Positions 15,436 to 22,118 of a stretch of DNA of 64,000 nucleotides are shown here, piece by piece (position 1 is the first letter of the stretch; every line of letters begins with the position of its first letter). Under the pieces are notes generated by a model. That model made no database searches. It saw only the letters and a list, made by a program, of their open reading frames with translations, and was not told the origin of the DNA. Origin of the DNA: Streptomyces lycii (GTDB lineage: Bacteria; Actinomycetota; Actinomycetes; Streptomycetales; Streptomycetaceae). Both the position numbers and the translations under genes were made by a program. The DNA is taken from positions 18,346 through 82,345 of the forward strand of contig NZ_WHPN01000268.1 of the NCBI RefSeq assembly GCF_009735685.1. Reading direction: 5' to 3'.

Positions 15436-16120
15436 CGTTGTACGACTTCAGCGAGTGAATCTCGCCGTGGTAATACTCCACGGTGTGCGTGTCGGTTTCG
15501 TAGTTCACGTGGTTCAGCTTCAGCGTGCCAACAGCCGGACCGCCGATCCGCTCAAGCTCCGCGACGACTGTGCGGAGGTTCAGCAGAAAATCCCACGCGT
15601 TCGACTTGACGTAGCCACGCCCAAGGTCTTCGTCTTCCGCCAGCCGGAACCAGACCTTGATTTCCGGCTTGGGACCGCGGCCCTTGCGCGCGAGCTGCTT
15701 GCGCTGCTTCAGCTCCCGCGGGCAGCCGCACGGCTTGCCGATGTCTTCCTTGTCGGGGCCCAGCATGGTGACGCCGTCGCAGATGTGGATCGGCTGCTTG
15801 TTCGGCCCCCACTGGATAAGCGGCACGTCGATCGCGTCCGGCCCGTCCAGCAGAATGGGCACCTCGACCGTGTCCGTGAACACCTGAAGGAAGTCGTCCC
15901 CGCTGGTCTCCCACTCGGTCACCGAGCCACCCATGCTCTGCGCCACGGCAGCCGCGATGTCCCGGTCATGCGTGGTCACGCGCCACTTGCTGAGCTTCTG
16001 CGGAAGGTTGTTCTCCTGATAGCCGGCCCGGAAGATGAACGCGCTATCCGGCTTCTCGAACTTCGGCTTGCGCTCGGTGTGCTCCGGGTCCGTCTCGAAG
16101 ATCCCCATGGGAAGCGGCAT
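15416..16120 (-). CDS. Recombination directionality factor, phiC31 Gp3-like
   Basis: 234 residues. The layout matches large actinophage RDFs that reverse serine integrases: an N-terminal KLSKWRVTTHDRDIAAAVAQ segment, then SVTEWE and VFTDTVEVPILLDG strands, a central CDGVTMLGP...PCGCPREL cysteine region, and a C-terminal KVWFRLAEDEDLGRGYVKSN domain. It should bind the integrase at 42822-44438 and switch it from integration to excision. GAGAGGGG lies before the ATG. The gene sits downstream of the duplicated TGACGTTTTGACG element and the leader motif, i.e. in the same control region as the exonuclease operon. Family assignment is from remembered motif pattern, not a search. Confidence 0.82.
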   Translation of the reverse strand: MPLPMGIFETDPEHTERKPKFEKPDSAFIFRAGYQENNLPQKLSKWRVTTHDRDIAAAVAQSMGGSVTEWETSGDDFLQVFTDTVEVPILLDGPDAIDVPLIQWGPNKQPIHICDGVTMLGPDKEDIGKPCGCPRELKQRKQLARKGRGPKPEIKVWFRLAEDEDLGRGYVKSNAWDFLLNLRTVVAELERIGGPAVGTLKLNHVNYETDTHTVEYYHGEIHSLKSYNDAVSGE

Positions 16121-16154
16121 CTGTAATCCCCTCTCGCTGTGCCCGTTGGGCTGT

Positions 16155-16180
16155 CAGGTAGAAGGGGGCGCGGCGGTTAC
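16155..16180 (-). repeat. Recurrent 5'-leader motif
   Basis: Minus strand GTAACCGCCGCGCCCCCTTC then TACCTG. Differs by one base from 18535-18560. It lies about 35 bases before the RDF start. Confidence 0.6.
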
Positions 16181-16183
16181 ATG

Positions 16184-16214
16184 AGAAAAGCCCCCGGCGG
16201 CTTCGCCAGGGGCC
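16184..16214 (-). terminator. Intrinsic terminator, leftward
   Basis: Minus strand GGCCCCTGGCG - AAG - CCGCCGGGGGC followed by TTTTCT. Ends the operon of small genes that stops at 16222. Confidence 0.85.
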
Positions 16215-16221
16215 AGTCTCG

Positions 16222-16311
16222 TTACACAGGCTCTACGCCCACCAGTGTGCGGCGGTCGGCGTGGACCCAGATGTCTCCAGTACCGACAGCCAGATCAGCG
16301 CCGCCAGTCAT
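16222..16311 (-). CDS. 29-residue coupled phage peptide
   Basis: MTGGADLAVGTGDIWVHADR, then a short beta hairpin ending GVEPV. Its ATG overlaps the preceding stop as ATGA and it ends before the terminator. A ribosome-site-like GGAAGGCGGGG lies upstream. Function unknown. Confidence 0.5.
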   Translation of the reverse strand: MTGGADLAVGTGDIWVHADRRTLVGVEPV

Positions 16312-16466
16312 TCGAACCCCGCCTTCCGCCTGTCAGGCGTAGCCGGCGCAGCAGCCAGCGACCACAGCCGCGAGGCCGTTGCTTCGGCGCGCGCCAGCGT
16401 TTCCGCGTCAGCGCCCTTGATCTGGATCTCCACGCGCTTCGCGTCGGTGGCCAGGATGATGATCAT
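16308..16466 (-). CDS. 52-residue phage protein, unknown
   Basis: MIIILATDAKRVEIQIKGAD..., strand-strand-helix layout (AETLARAEATASRLWSLAAA). Coupled by ATGA on both sides, which supports real translation. Function unknown. Confidence 0.6.
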   Translation of the reverse strand: MIIILATDAKRVEIQIKGADAETLARAEATASRLWSLAAAPATPDRRKAGFE

Positions 16467-16636
16467 CGGCGCTGTCCCCACTTCGGACCGCGCAGCGCGA
16501 CGGGCACAGCAGGCGGGAAGATGTGCGGCCGGCTGGCACGCAGCATCTCGCGACGAATGCCAGCCGCAGGATCGGGCGTTGCCGACAGGGACGCAGCCCA
16601 GTCAGCGAACAGGAGTCGTGCGGTTGCCGGGTCCAT
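16463..16636 (-). CDS. 57-residue phage protein, unknown
   Basis: MDPATARLLFADWAASL..., helical N terminus and a FPPAVPVALRGPKWGQRR tail related to the 15262-15435 protein. TGATG overlap upstream and ATGA downstream. Function unknown. Confidence 0.6.
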   Translation of the reverse strand: MDPATARLLFADWAASLSATPDPAAGIRREMLRASRPHIFPPAVPVALRGPKWGQRR

Positions 16637-16842
16637 CAGTTCTCTCCTCTCGACGCAGCAGCGGGGGCGACCAGCAGGCCGGCGATCCACGCCACGATCA
16701 GCGCTTCGCCGAATCCGATGGCCGGGACAGCGGGGCGCATGCCGTGCCAGACGCCGACGAGAATCATCACTGCCCACGCGGTCACGCAGGCGATCCCGAT
16801 GACCAGCGCGTACGCGGCCAGTGCGTATCCGGCGAGCTTCAC
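16636..16842 (-). CDS. 68-residue two-helix membrane protein
   Basis: MKLAGYALAAYALVIGIACV... two hydrophobic segments (about 4-30 and 40-60) joined by WHGMRPAVPAIG. Coupled to neighbours. It could be a small membrane protein of the early region; a holin role is unlikely because the lysis genes are elsewhere. Confidence 0.65.
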   Translation of the reverse strand: MKLAGYALAAYALVIGIACVTAWAVMILVGVWHGMRPAVPAIGFGEALIVAWIAGLLVAPAAASRGEN

Positions 16843-17153
16843 CGTGTGATCCTCTCAACCCAGCGGGTAACCGTGACCTCGCGCTGTACCATCTCGGTGG
16901 CCTCGATGATCTCGCCGTGGTAGTCGAACGGCTCGACTTCCTGTTCCTCCGTCAGCCCCTGTACGTACGTCACGCGCCACGCCTTGCCGTCGTCGGGAGC
17001 GCGAAAGATCAGCTCATGTTCCGACACCCAGCGCCGCTTGCTGATCTGCTCGCGGTGAAGCTCCGTGGCGTAGCCGTCCTCCTCCTCGCTGTCGCACTCG
17101 AAGGGAACGCCGATGGCTTCCAGCTCGTCACGCGTGAACTTGCGCGTGGCCAT
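16839..17153 (-). CDS. 104-residue phage protein, unknown
   Basis: MATRKFTRDELEAIGVPFE..., with an acidic CDSEEEDG stretch, a KRRWVSEHELIFRAPDDGK beta region and a C-terminal HGEIIEATEMVQREVTVTRW. The pattern suggests a small beta-barrel protein. Start coupled by overlap with the 17153-17680 gene. Function unknown. Confidence 0.65.
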   Translation of the reverse strand: MATRKFTRDELEAIGVPFECDSEEEDGYATELHREQISKRRWVSEHELIFRAPDDGKAWRVTYVQGLTEEQEVEPFDYHGEIIEATEMVQREVTVTRWVERITR

Positions 17154-17680
17154 CAGCTCTCCTTCCGCTTCAGCTCGCTCGCGAGGCCGTCCACGCAGTT
17201 GCGCACCAGGTCCAGCGCGCGGCGCACGTCCCAGGCTTCGCCGTCAGCAGCGTCTTCGAGGCGCACGCCCAGGCGGAGCAGGGCGTCAGCAAGGGGGGGC
17301 GCAGCCTCGACCAGCGGCGTCAGCGGGCTGTAGCTGCCTCGCACCCACTCCTCGGACCTGACCAGCCCGATTTCCGTGTCAGGGTCGTTGCTCGCGATCA
17401 GCTTCAGCATCCCGTCCGCCTGGCGCTCCCATGTGTCGCCGTCGCAGTCGAGGTAGTGGGCTGCCTCCTTCGGCGTGGCAGGATCACCGAGGACAACCAG
17501 CGGGCGCGGGTCTACTTGATCCGCAGCGAGGTTCAGCGCGAGCGCGAGTTCCCGCGCAGCAGCGGGGGAGAGGATCGCGTCGCTGCTGAGCCGGGGGACA
17601 TCCGGGTCCTCCCAATCCAGCGTTACGTCACGGCCGGCGCCAGAGACGGTGAACACCTTGCCGAACTCAGACCTGATCAT
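17153..17680 (-). CDS. 175-residue phage protein with '(E/D)GDxW' domain
   Basis: MIRSEFGKVFTVSGAGRDV..., then a helical ILSPAAARELALALNLAAD, the shared CDGDTWERQADG motif, SPLTPL, and a long C-terminal helix LVRNCVDGLASELKRK. Coupled to the exonuclease gene by overlap of ATG and TGA. Function unknown. Confidence 0.65.
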   Translation of the reverse strand: MIRSEFGKVFTVSGAGRDVTLDWEDPDVPRLSSDAILSPAAARELALALNLAADQVDPRPLVVLGDPATPKEAAHYLDCDGDTWERQADGMLKLIASNDPDTEIGLVRSEEWVRGSYSPLTPLVEAAPPLADALLRLGVRLEDAADGEAWDVRRALDLVRNCVDGLASELKRKES

Positions 17681-18510
17681 TTTCCACGCCTCTCAGTTCC
17701 CGTGACCAGCCGCGAGCTGCTGCCCGCGATGGGCTTGCCGATGACCGTCTTGCTGATCTCGCGGTCCCAGCGGAAGATCTCTCGCAGGTGCAGGAACGTC
17801 GCGAACACGTCCTCGCGATTCGTGCGCACCGGCTTCAGCGACCACTGATCGGGCGTGATGTGCAGCACCATGCCGCCGTCGATCTCAGGCACCGGGACGC
17901 TCGTGCCGTCAGCGAGGATGAGTCGATCGGCGTGCTCGTACGCGCTGTTCTGAAGCCCCACTTCGGGATACGTGGACTTGCCCGTCTTGTTGTCCAGCAC
18001 GACCGTGAACGGGTCGCCAGCCTGGTCAGGCTTACCCGCCGGGTCCAGCTTCACGCGAACAATGGTGTCCGGCGAGCCGGCGTACTCGTGCGTGTCAGAC
18101 CAGGCGATGTCCTCGGCGTACAGCAGCTCGGGCTGCACGGTCTGGAGAAACGCGTCGTAGTGGTCCCGGTACGGGATCAGATGCTCAGCGACGTGGCCAA
18201 CGGCTTCGCCGCGGATCTGCCGTTCGAAGCAGTCATGCGCCTCGCTGCCGATCTTGCTGCGCTCCGATGTGTACCGGCGAGCGGCACCCTTGATGAGATC
18301 GATTGCGCCGTCTCGGTCGCGAGCCACCAGCGCGGGAAGGAAGTCGAGCGAATCAACCGCCATCTCAGCGGCGAGCTTCGCGTTCCACGGCGCGAGGAAG
18401 GGCTTCGCCAGCGTGCCGATAATGCTGGTTACCCCGGGTACGGTGACTCGCGTCTCCGTATCGACGTAGAACCGGCTGCCGCCCTTGTGCTCCGTTTTGA
18501 TCTTGGCCAT
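17677..18510 (-). CDS. PD-(D/E)XK exonuclease, RecB/Cas4-like
   Basis: 277 residues. The nuclease core is visible: GSEAHDCFERQ (helix with His), YAGSPDTIV (Asp), VVLDNKTGKS (Asp-x-Lys) and QNSAYEHAD (Gln/Tyr helix), as in RecB-like phage exonucleases. It would resect double-stranded ends for recombination or degrade DNA. Start MAKIKTEH with GGGGGCCCC upstream. It is the first gene after the duplicated control element at 18579-18667, and leads the operon that includes the RDF. Confidence 0.85.
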   Translation of the reverse strand: MAKIKTEHKGGSRFYVDTETRVTVPGVTSIIGTLAKPFLAPWNAKLAAEMAVDSLDFLPALVARDRDGAIDLIKGAARRYTSERSKIGSEAHDCFERQIRGEAVGHVAEHLIPYRDHYDAFLQTVQPELLYAEDIAWSDTHEYAGSPDTIVRVKLDPAGKPDQAGDPFTVVLDNKTGKSTYPEVGLQNSAYEHADRLILADGTSVPVPEIDGGMVLHITPDQWSLKPVRTNREDVFATFLHLREIFRWDREISKTVIGKPIAGSSSRLVTGTERRGK

Positions 18511-18534
18511 GAGGGGCCCCCTGTCTTTGTCGGA

Positions 18535-18560
18535 CAGGTAGAAGGGGGAGCGGCGGTTAC
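18535..18560 (-). repeat. Recurrent 5'-leader motif
   Basis: Minus strand GTAACCGCCGCTCCCCCTTC then TACCTG, 25 bases before the exonuclease start. One mismatch to 16155-16180. Confidence 0.6.
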
Positions 18561-18578
18561 AGCGCGAGCGGAGCCGAA

Positions 18579-18667
18579 TGACGTTTTGACGAAATGACGG
18601 AGGTCCCGGTAATCCCATAGGGTTTCCATAGGGGTTTAGATTTTTATGTAAAAACGTCAAAACGTCA
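18579..18667 (-). promoter_or_regulatory. Paired inverted-box control element, copy A
   Basis: TGACGTTTTGACG (18579-18591) and its reverse complement CGTCAAAACGTCA (18655-18667) are separated by exactly 63 bases, and the right box is flanked by TTATGTAAAAA. Copy B at 42684-42772 has the same boxes with the same 63-base gap and the same flanks (TGCTGGTCAGCG on the right). A minus-strand promoter reading ATGACG - 16 bases - TAAAAA can be drawn over the right box. Inside the gap is a direct repeat CCATAGGG (about 18614-18633). Probably a phage promoter with activator/repressor boxes for the exonuclease/RDF operon. Confidence 0.7.
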
Positions 18668-18707
18668 TAAGTGCTGGTCAGCGGCCCCCGCCTCGCTGAA
18701 GGCATGA

Positions 18708-18740
18708 CGAAACCCCCTCACCGCTGTGGGCAAGGGGGCT
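18708..18740 (-). terminator. Intrinsic terminator, leftward
   Basis: Minus strand CCCCCTTGCC - CACAGC - GGTGAGGGGG followed by TTTCGTC. Separates the 18749-18946 gene from the control element. Confidence 0.8.
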
Positions 18741-18748
18741 CGGGTTGG

Positions 18749-18946
18749 TCAGGCGCTGCACGCCTCGCAGGTGCGCCGGGGCTGCTCGTCATCGCGGTGT
18801 TCCTGGCACATCTCATCCACGCTGATCAGGTCGGCGTAGTACCCGCCGTCCGCAGCTCGGTACTCCTCTGCCTTGCTGGCGGCTTCGTCCGCGGAGTCCG
18901 ACACGAACACACAGCCTTCGTCGCTGAACACGCCGTACTCAGTCAC
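18749..18946 (-). CDS. 65-residue phage protein with Cys motif
   Basis: MTEYGVFSDEGCVFVSDSAD..., a helical middle (EAASKAEEYRAA) and a C-terminal CQEHRDDEQPRRTCEACSA that could form a small zinc site. ATGA overlap with the upstream gene. Function unknown. Confidence 0.65.
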   Translation of the reverse strand: MTEYGVFSDEGCVFVSDSADEAASKAEEYRAADGGYYADLISVDEMCQEHRDDEQPRRTCEACSA

Positions 18947-19167
18947 TGCTGCTCATCCTCCACGATGCGGGCGATGTACTCCAGTGCCTCGCGCTTGGTC
19001 GGCTTGGACGCGTCCGCCACCTCTTCGCCCGGAGCGATGATCACCCAATTGGGGCCGGACCCGTACCCAGACCCCTTGGGCGCCGGCTTGTTCTCCACGC
19101 GGTACGTGCCATCCGGCGTGTCGACCTCGTAGTAACCGGTCCCGGTGCGCTTTGCCTTGAGCTTCAT
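18943..19167 (-). CDS. 74-residue phage protein, unknown
   Basis: MKLKAKRTGTGYYEVDTPDG... then a KGSGYGSGPNWVIIAPGEE loop and a helical C terminus PTKREALEYIARIVEDEQQ. The ATG follows GAGAGGGCAGG; an upstream in-frame start would include the operator and has no ribosome site. First gene behind the TTGACT promoter at 19199-19227. Function unknown. Confidence 0.65.
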   Translation of the reverse strand: MKLKAKRTGTGYYEVDTPDGTYRVENKPAPKGSGYGSGPNWVIIAPGEEVADASKPTKREALEYIARIVEDEQQ

Positions 19168-19198
19168 CGCCCTGCCCTCTCGCTGCTGACTTGCCCCC

Positions 19199-19227
19199 AG
19201 ACTAGACCTCCCGAAACGGGAAGTCAA
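19199..19227 (-). promoter_or_regulatory. Leftward promoter with variant operator
   Basis: -35 TTGACT (19222-19227), 17-base spacer with TCCCGAAACGGGA (19209-19221), -10 TAGTCT (19199-19204). Same geometry as the other three promoters, but both arms of the dyad carry C for A, so affinity may differ. Confidence 0.75.
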
Positions 19228-19230
19228 CCG

Positions 19231-20118
19231 CTAGAGCGTAGCCTGAATCAGCGCCTTGATCCGCTCCAGCGTGTCGTCCAGCTCCCGGCGTACGGCTCGC
19301 TTCTCGTCATCCGGCAGCTCTCGCACGGCGTCAGGAGTCAAACTGCTCATGCTCATGACAGCGGCGCGCACCTGGTCGGCCGTGCCCGTCAGTTGGTTGT
19401 TCTCGCCGCGCCACTTCAGGATTGCGCGTTGGCTCCCGCCCATCTTCGGCAGTCGGATGCCCTTCGCCTCGTACAGCGCATAGACCGCCTCTGCCGGCGT
19501 CAGGTGGGGGTACTGTTCCGCGGCTGCGGGAAAGGCTTTCCGGAATTCCGCCTTCCGCCGATTGAGACCCTTGATGTACTCCACCGTCTGTGCGGACATC
19601 TGCCGGCGCACGGCACGGGCGAGCTTATCGACGGCCTCGGACACCGCCTTCGCGTCGCTGGTGTTTTTGGCGATCTGCTTGCCGGCCGCTGTGTAGATCG
19701 CGTGCGACGCCGCGCGGTATTCCATGGTTGTGCCCATGAGGTCCGGCAAGCCTTGCTTGTTGCGTACGCATTTGCGGATATCCAGCAGAACGGCGGCAAG
19801 ATCCTTTGCGAGATCCGCCGCCTTGATGTACGCACCCACGCTGCTGGTGACAAGCTTGGTGCCCCGCTGCACGAGGTTCATAACGCCGGGCACGGCCGCA
19901 TAGTCGATCGCTTCGAGCTTCTCGGCTCCGCCCCACGCTTTGCCTTCCACTGCGTGGCGTACTTTGATTTTCAGCAATTTCCGCTCGCTGACTGGCAGCT
20001 TCTCGATCAGGTCCCCCGTCTGCTGCGCGAGCGTGTCTCTCAGATGCTGGTCACACATCTCGCGCAGTTGTTCGATATTGCTGGCGATCTCGTCGCGGAT
20101 CTCTGCCCGGGTAGCCAT
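19231..20118 (-). CDS. 295-residue helical phage protein, unknown
   Basis: MATRAEIRDEIASNIEQLRE... almost wholly helical, with many Lys/Arg/Glu and few aromatic residues. Middle segment KQGLPDLMGTTMEYRAASHA and a C-terminal GTADQVRAAVMSMSSLTPDA region. Codon third positions look less GC-rich than in neighbours, which hints at separate acquisition (seen by eye). GGAGAGACC before the ATG. A nucleic-acid-binding or scaffold role is possible; no family is recognised. Confidence 0.75.
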   Translation of the reverse strand: MATRAEIRDEIASNIEQLREMCDQHLRDTLAQQTGDLIEKLPVSERKLLKIKVRHAVEGKAWGGAEKLEAIDYAAVPGVMNLVQRGTKLVTSSVGAYIKAADLAKDLAAVLLDIRKCVRNKQGLPDLMGTTMEYRAASHAIYTAAGKQIAKNTSDAKAVSEAVDKLARAVRRQMSAQTVEYIKGLNRRKAEFRKAFPAAAEQYPHLTPAEAVYALYEAKGIRLPKMGGSQRAILKWRGENNQLTGTADQVRAAVMSMSSLTPDAVRELPDDEKRAVRRELDDTLERIKALIQATL

Positions 20119-20171
20119 GGGGAGGTCTCTCCGTTAGGTGGTCAGCGGTCGGCAACCAACCTACCAAGCGT

Positions 20172-20185
20172 TCACGATTTCGTGA
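20172..20185 (-). promoter_or_regulatory. Operator-like dyad
   Basis: TCACGATTTCGTGA, within TTCACGATTTCGTGAA, 53 bases before the 19231-20118 gene and just after the terminator at 20191-20236. No clear TTGACT box. Fits the distributed-operator pattern. Confidence 0.65.
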
Positions 20186-20190
20186 ATGAC

Positions 20191-20236
20191 GAAAGCCCCT
20201 GCCTACCGGCGCATAGCCAGCAGACAGGGGCAAAGG
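20191..20236 (-). terminator. Intrinsic terminator, leftward
   Basis: Minus strand GCCCCTGTCTGC...GTAGGCAGGGGC with a loop of about 20 bases, followed by TTTC. Ends the transcript from the 20.3-22 kb genes. Confidence 0.8.
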
Positions 20237-20245
20237 GGGCGCGCG

Positions 20246-20314
20246 CTAGCGCTGGTTGGTCATGCAGTTGTCGTCATGCCCGCACTCGTTGCAGCAGGTT
20301 CCGCAGTCACACAC
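20246..20314 (-). CDS. 22-residue cysteine-rich micro-protein
   Basis: GTG start at 20314 overlapping the preceding stop (GTGTGTGA), with GGAG eight bases upstream. The peptide contains C-D-C-G-T-C-C-N-E-C-G-H-D-D-N-C, six cysteines and one His in 22 residues, enough for a metal knuckle. Ends 10 bases before a terminator. Its size and position argue for an otherwise missed gene, but translation is unproven. Confidence 0.5.
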   Translation of the reverse strand: MCDCGTCCNECGHDDNCMTNQR

Positions 20315-20720
20315 CGGGCTCACTCCGTTCGCCGTTCAGTGCGTCGCGCACGTCCATGAAGAACCCGGTTTCACGGTCGTTGGTGTCGGCGCGATCAACG
20401 ACAGCCTTGGCAGCTTCCAGCTCAGCGCGGAGCCGGGTGATGGTCTCGCGCATCTCTGCAAGCTGCTGTGTGTCCTCGTGGTGATCCCGCTGTGCGTCTG
20501 CCAACTGCTCACGCAGCCGGGCGTTCTCGTCCGCGAGGTTGTCAGCACGATCCCGGGCGCTGTCGAACAGAAACCGCAGGTCGCTCAGCTCAGCGTCCGC
20601 AACGGCTAGGGCTGCGTCGGCGATGGTTTTCGCCTGCTCGTAGCTGAGCTGACCCGCTTCGTCCGCGTCGTGAACCGCATCCGCCCACCGCTCCCGCCGC
20701 GCTTCGCGATCCTCACTCAT
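20307..20720 (-). CDS. Coiled-coil phage protein, 137 residues
   Basis: MSEDREARRERWADAVHDA..., with a long heptad region (ADNLADENARLREQLADAQR, then ETITRLRAELEAAKAVVDR). The middle leucine/aspartate pattern indicates a parallel coiled coil, so it likely dimerises. Coupled to its neighbour by ATG/TGA overlap. Function unknown. Confidence 0.7.
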   Translation of the reverse strand: MSEDREARRERWADAVHDADEAGQLSYEQAKTIADAALAVADAELSDLRFLFDSARDRADNLADENARLREQLADAQRDHHEDTQQLAEMRETITRLRAELEAAKAVVDRADTNDRETGFFMDVRDALNGERSEPGV

Positions 20721-20950
20721 GCGTTCGCCCCTCCCTTGAACACGTGCGGAATGAACCAGGCCACTGCTGTGCCCACCACGACCGTCCCGGCAGCCCTGTG
20801 GACGCGGCTACCGCCAGCTCCCAGCGCAGGCCGGAGATAGGCGCACAGCGGCGCGTACGGCTGCCGCGAGCGGACAGCGATGGTCTCTGCGATGCAGAAG
20901 TAGGCGACCCAGCCGGCCCAGATGACAGCCCAGCGCGTACGCGCGTTCAC
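20717..20950 (-). CDS. 77-residue membrane protein
   Basis: GTG start at 20950 overlapping TGA of the preceding gene. Two hydrophobic segments: WAVIWAGWVAYFCIAETIA and GTVVVGTAVAWFIPHVF, with a basic/proline loop between. Likely a small inner-membrane protein of unknown role. Confidence 0.6.
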   Translation of the reverse strand: MNARTRWAVIWAGWVAYFCIAETIAVRSRQPYAPLCAYLRPALGAGGSRVHRAAGTVVVGTAVAWFIPHVFKGGANA

Positions 20951-21198
20951 CGCGCCATCACCTTGACCATGTTCGCCGCTACACGGAAGGCTCCGCCGGC
21001 GTTGGTCGTGTGTCCGCACAGCACGTCCATGTCGTCGCCCTGCTGATGCAGTCGGGCGCTGGCGCGATGGGCGAACTCCCGGCGGATCTCGTCCGCGTAG
21101 GCGTCGAGCAGCGCGTTGGCGCTCTCCTCTTCACCCGGCGCGTACTGGGACCGGTACGGCGGCATAAGCGCCTCAAACAGTTCTTCTCGCGCGCTCAC
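20947..21198 (-). CDS. 83-residue phage protein, tandem paralogue 1
   Basis: MSAREELFEALMPPYRSQY..., with LLDAYADEIRREFAHRASAR in the middle. The next gene rightward has LLDAYRDEIRREAAAEIRAS, so the two are tandem paralogues. Helical, charged. Coupled by overlap to both neighbours. Function unknown. Confidence 0.65.
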   Translation of the reverse strand: MSAREELFEALMPPYRSQYAPGEEESANALLDAYADEIRREFAHRASARLHQQGDDMDVLCGHTTNAGGAFRVAANMVKVMAR

Positions 21199-21443
21199 GA
21201 CGGCTTCGCCTCCGGGTCGACCAGGTCAGCGGCGGCGTCCATCGCGTCGCACCCTTCCAGCGCTTCATAGGCCCCGTCGTACTCACGGAACCGCGCGTCT
21301 GCCGAAGCCCGGATCTCCGCCGCAGCCTCCCGGCGGATCTCGTCTCGGTAGGCGTCGAGCAGTCGAGCCACGTCACCCCACCCGGAGGACATCTCGTGCA
21401 GGCCCGCGCCGAGGCGGTTGTATAGGTCGTCGTACGCGCTCAT
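21195..21443 (-). CDS. 82-residue phage protein, tandem paralogue 2
   Basis: MSAYDDLYNRLGAGLHEMSS..., sharing the LLDAY-DEIRRE helix with the 20947-21198 gene. Ends VDPEAKPS. Helical. The pair suggests a recent duplication or a heterodimer. Function unknown. Confidence 0.65.
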   Translation of the reverse strand: MSAYDDLYNRLGAGLHEMSSGWGDVARLLDAYRDEIRREAAAEIRASADARFREYDGAYEALEGCDAMDAAADLVDPEAKPS

Positions 21444-21517
21444 GACTCATCCTTCCCGGACATGCAGAATGCGACGAACAGAATGATCACGATGACGGCT
21501 AATCCCGCGTTGTTCAC
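21440..21517 (-). CDS. 25-residue single-pass membrane peptide
   Basis: GTG start overlapping the stop of the dNMP kinase gene (GTGA), and TGA overlapping the next ATG (ATGA). The peptide is N-N-A-G, then a run LAVIVIILFVAF, then CMSGKDES. Double coupling and a clean transmembrane span support it. Could be a lysis or exclusion accessory peptide; nothing specific is known. Confidence 0.55.
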   Translation of the reverse strand: MNNAGLAVIVIILFVAFCMSGKDES

Positions 21518-22065
21518 GCGATCACGCCCTCAATCTGCGCGTACAGCTCGGCCAGCGTTCCGCTGTTGTTGATCGTCACGTCAGCGGCGAAGCCGTCGAG
21601 TTCCGTTTCGCTGACGTGGCTGTCATCGCCGGTTCCCGGCCGCACGATGCGCACGAAGGTGAACCCGGCTTCGCGCAGCGCGTGAACCTCGTTCCAGTAC
21701 CGGACGTCGGTGACGACAGTGGGGACGTGGGCGGCACCGTTGACGCAGATCGCATTCGCCACCGGGTGAATCCAGATGTACGGCGCGAGCTGTCGCATGG
21801 AGTGGCCCAGGTGCTGAAGGAAGCGGCGGACCTCGGGCACCTCTTCCTTGGCGCGCTCCCACCCGCGTACGCCGACCACTTCCTGAAGCCTGTATTCCTC
21901 GTCCCACCGGTGGTCCACGTGAACGACCGGGTCCACTTCCAGCGCAGCGGCCTTGAGCCGGTCCGCGAACGCCTCTCGCCGGTAGCCGTGCTGCGCGACC
22001 AGGTGCGCCGCTGCACTGTCCTTGCCGGCCTGCGCCTTGCCGATCAGCGCGATGTTCGGATACAC
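21514..22065 (-). CDS. Deoxynucleoside monophosphate kinase
   Basis: 183 residues. P-loop GKAQAGKDSAA near the N terminus, a WERAKEEVPEVRRFLQHLGH lid-type helix, VTDVRYWNEV and a HVSETELDG substrate-side motif, all typical of phage dNMP kinases. It phosphorylates dNMPs to dNDPs and complements the dCMP deaminase in nucleotide supply. GTG start with GGGGG upstream, directly behind a terminator hairpin. Confidence 0.88.
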   Translation of the reverse strand: MYPNIALIGKAQAGKDSAAAHLVAQHGYRREAFADRLKAAALEVDPVVHVDHRWDEEYRLQEVVGVRGWERAKEEVPEVRRFLQHLGHSMRQLAPYIWIHPVANAICVNGAAHVPTVVTDVRYWNEVHALREAGFTFVRIVRPGTGDDSHVSETELDGFAADVTINNSGTLAELYAQIEGVIA

Positions 22066-22112
22066 GAAAACCCCCTACCTGCCGACGTGTCGTTGTCAGC
22101 AGGCAGGGGGCG
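22066..22112 (-). terminator. Intrinsic terminator, leftward
   Basis: Minus strand CCCCCTGCCTGC...GCAGGTAGGGGG with a loop of about 20 bases, followed by TTTTC. Lies immediately after the holin-like gene; the dNMP kinase GTG starts at the T-run. Confidence 0.85.
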
Positions 22113-22118
22113 CGATGG

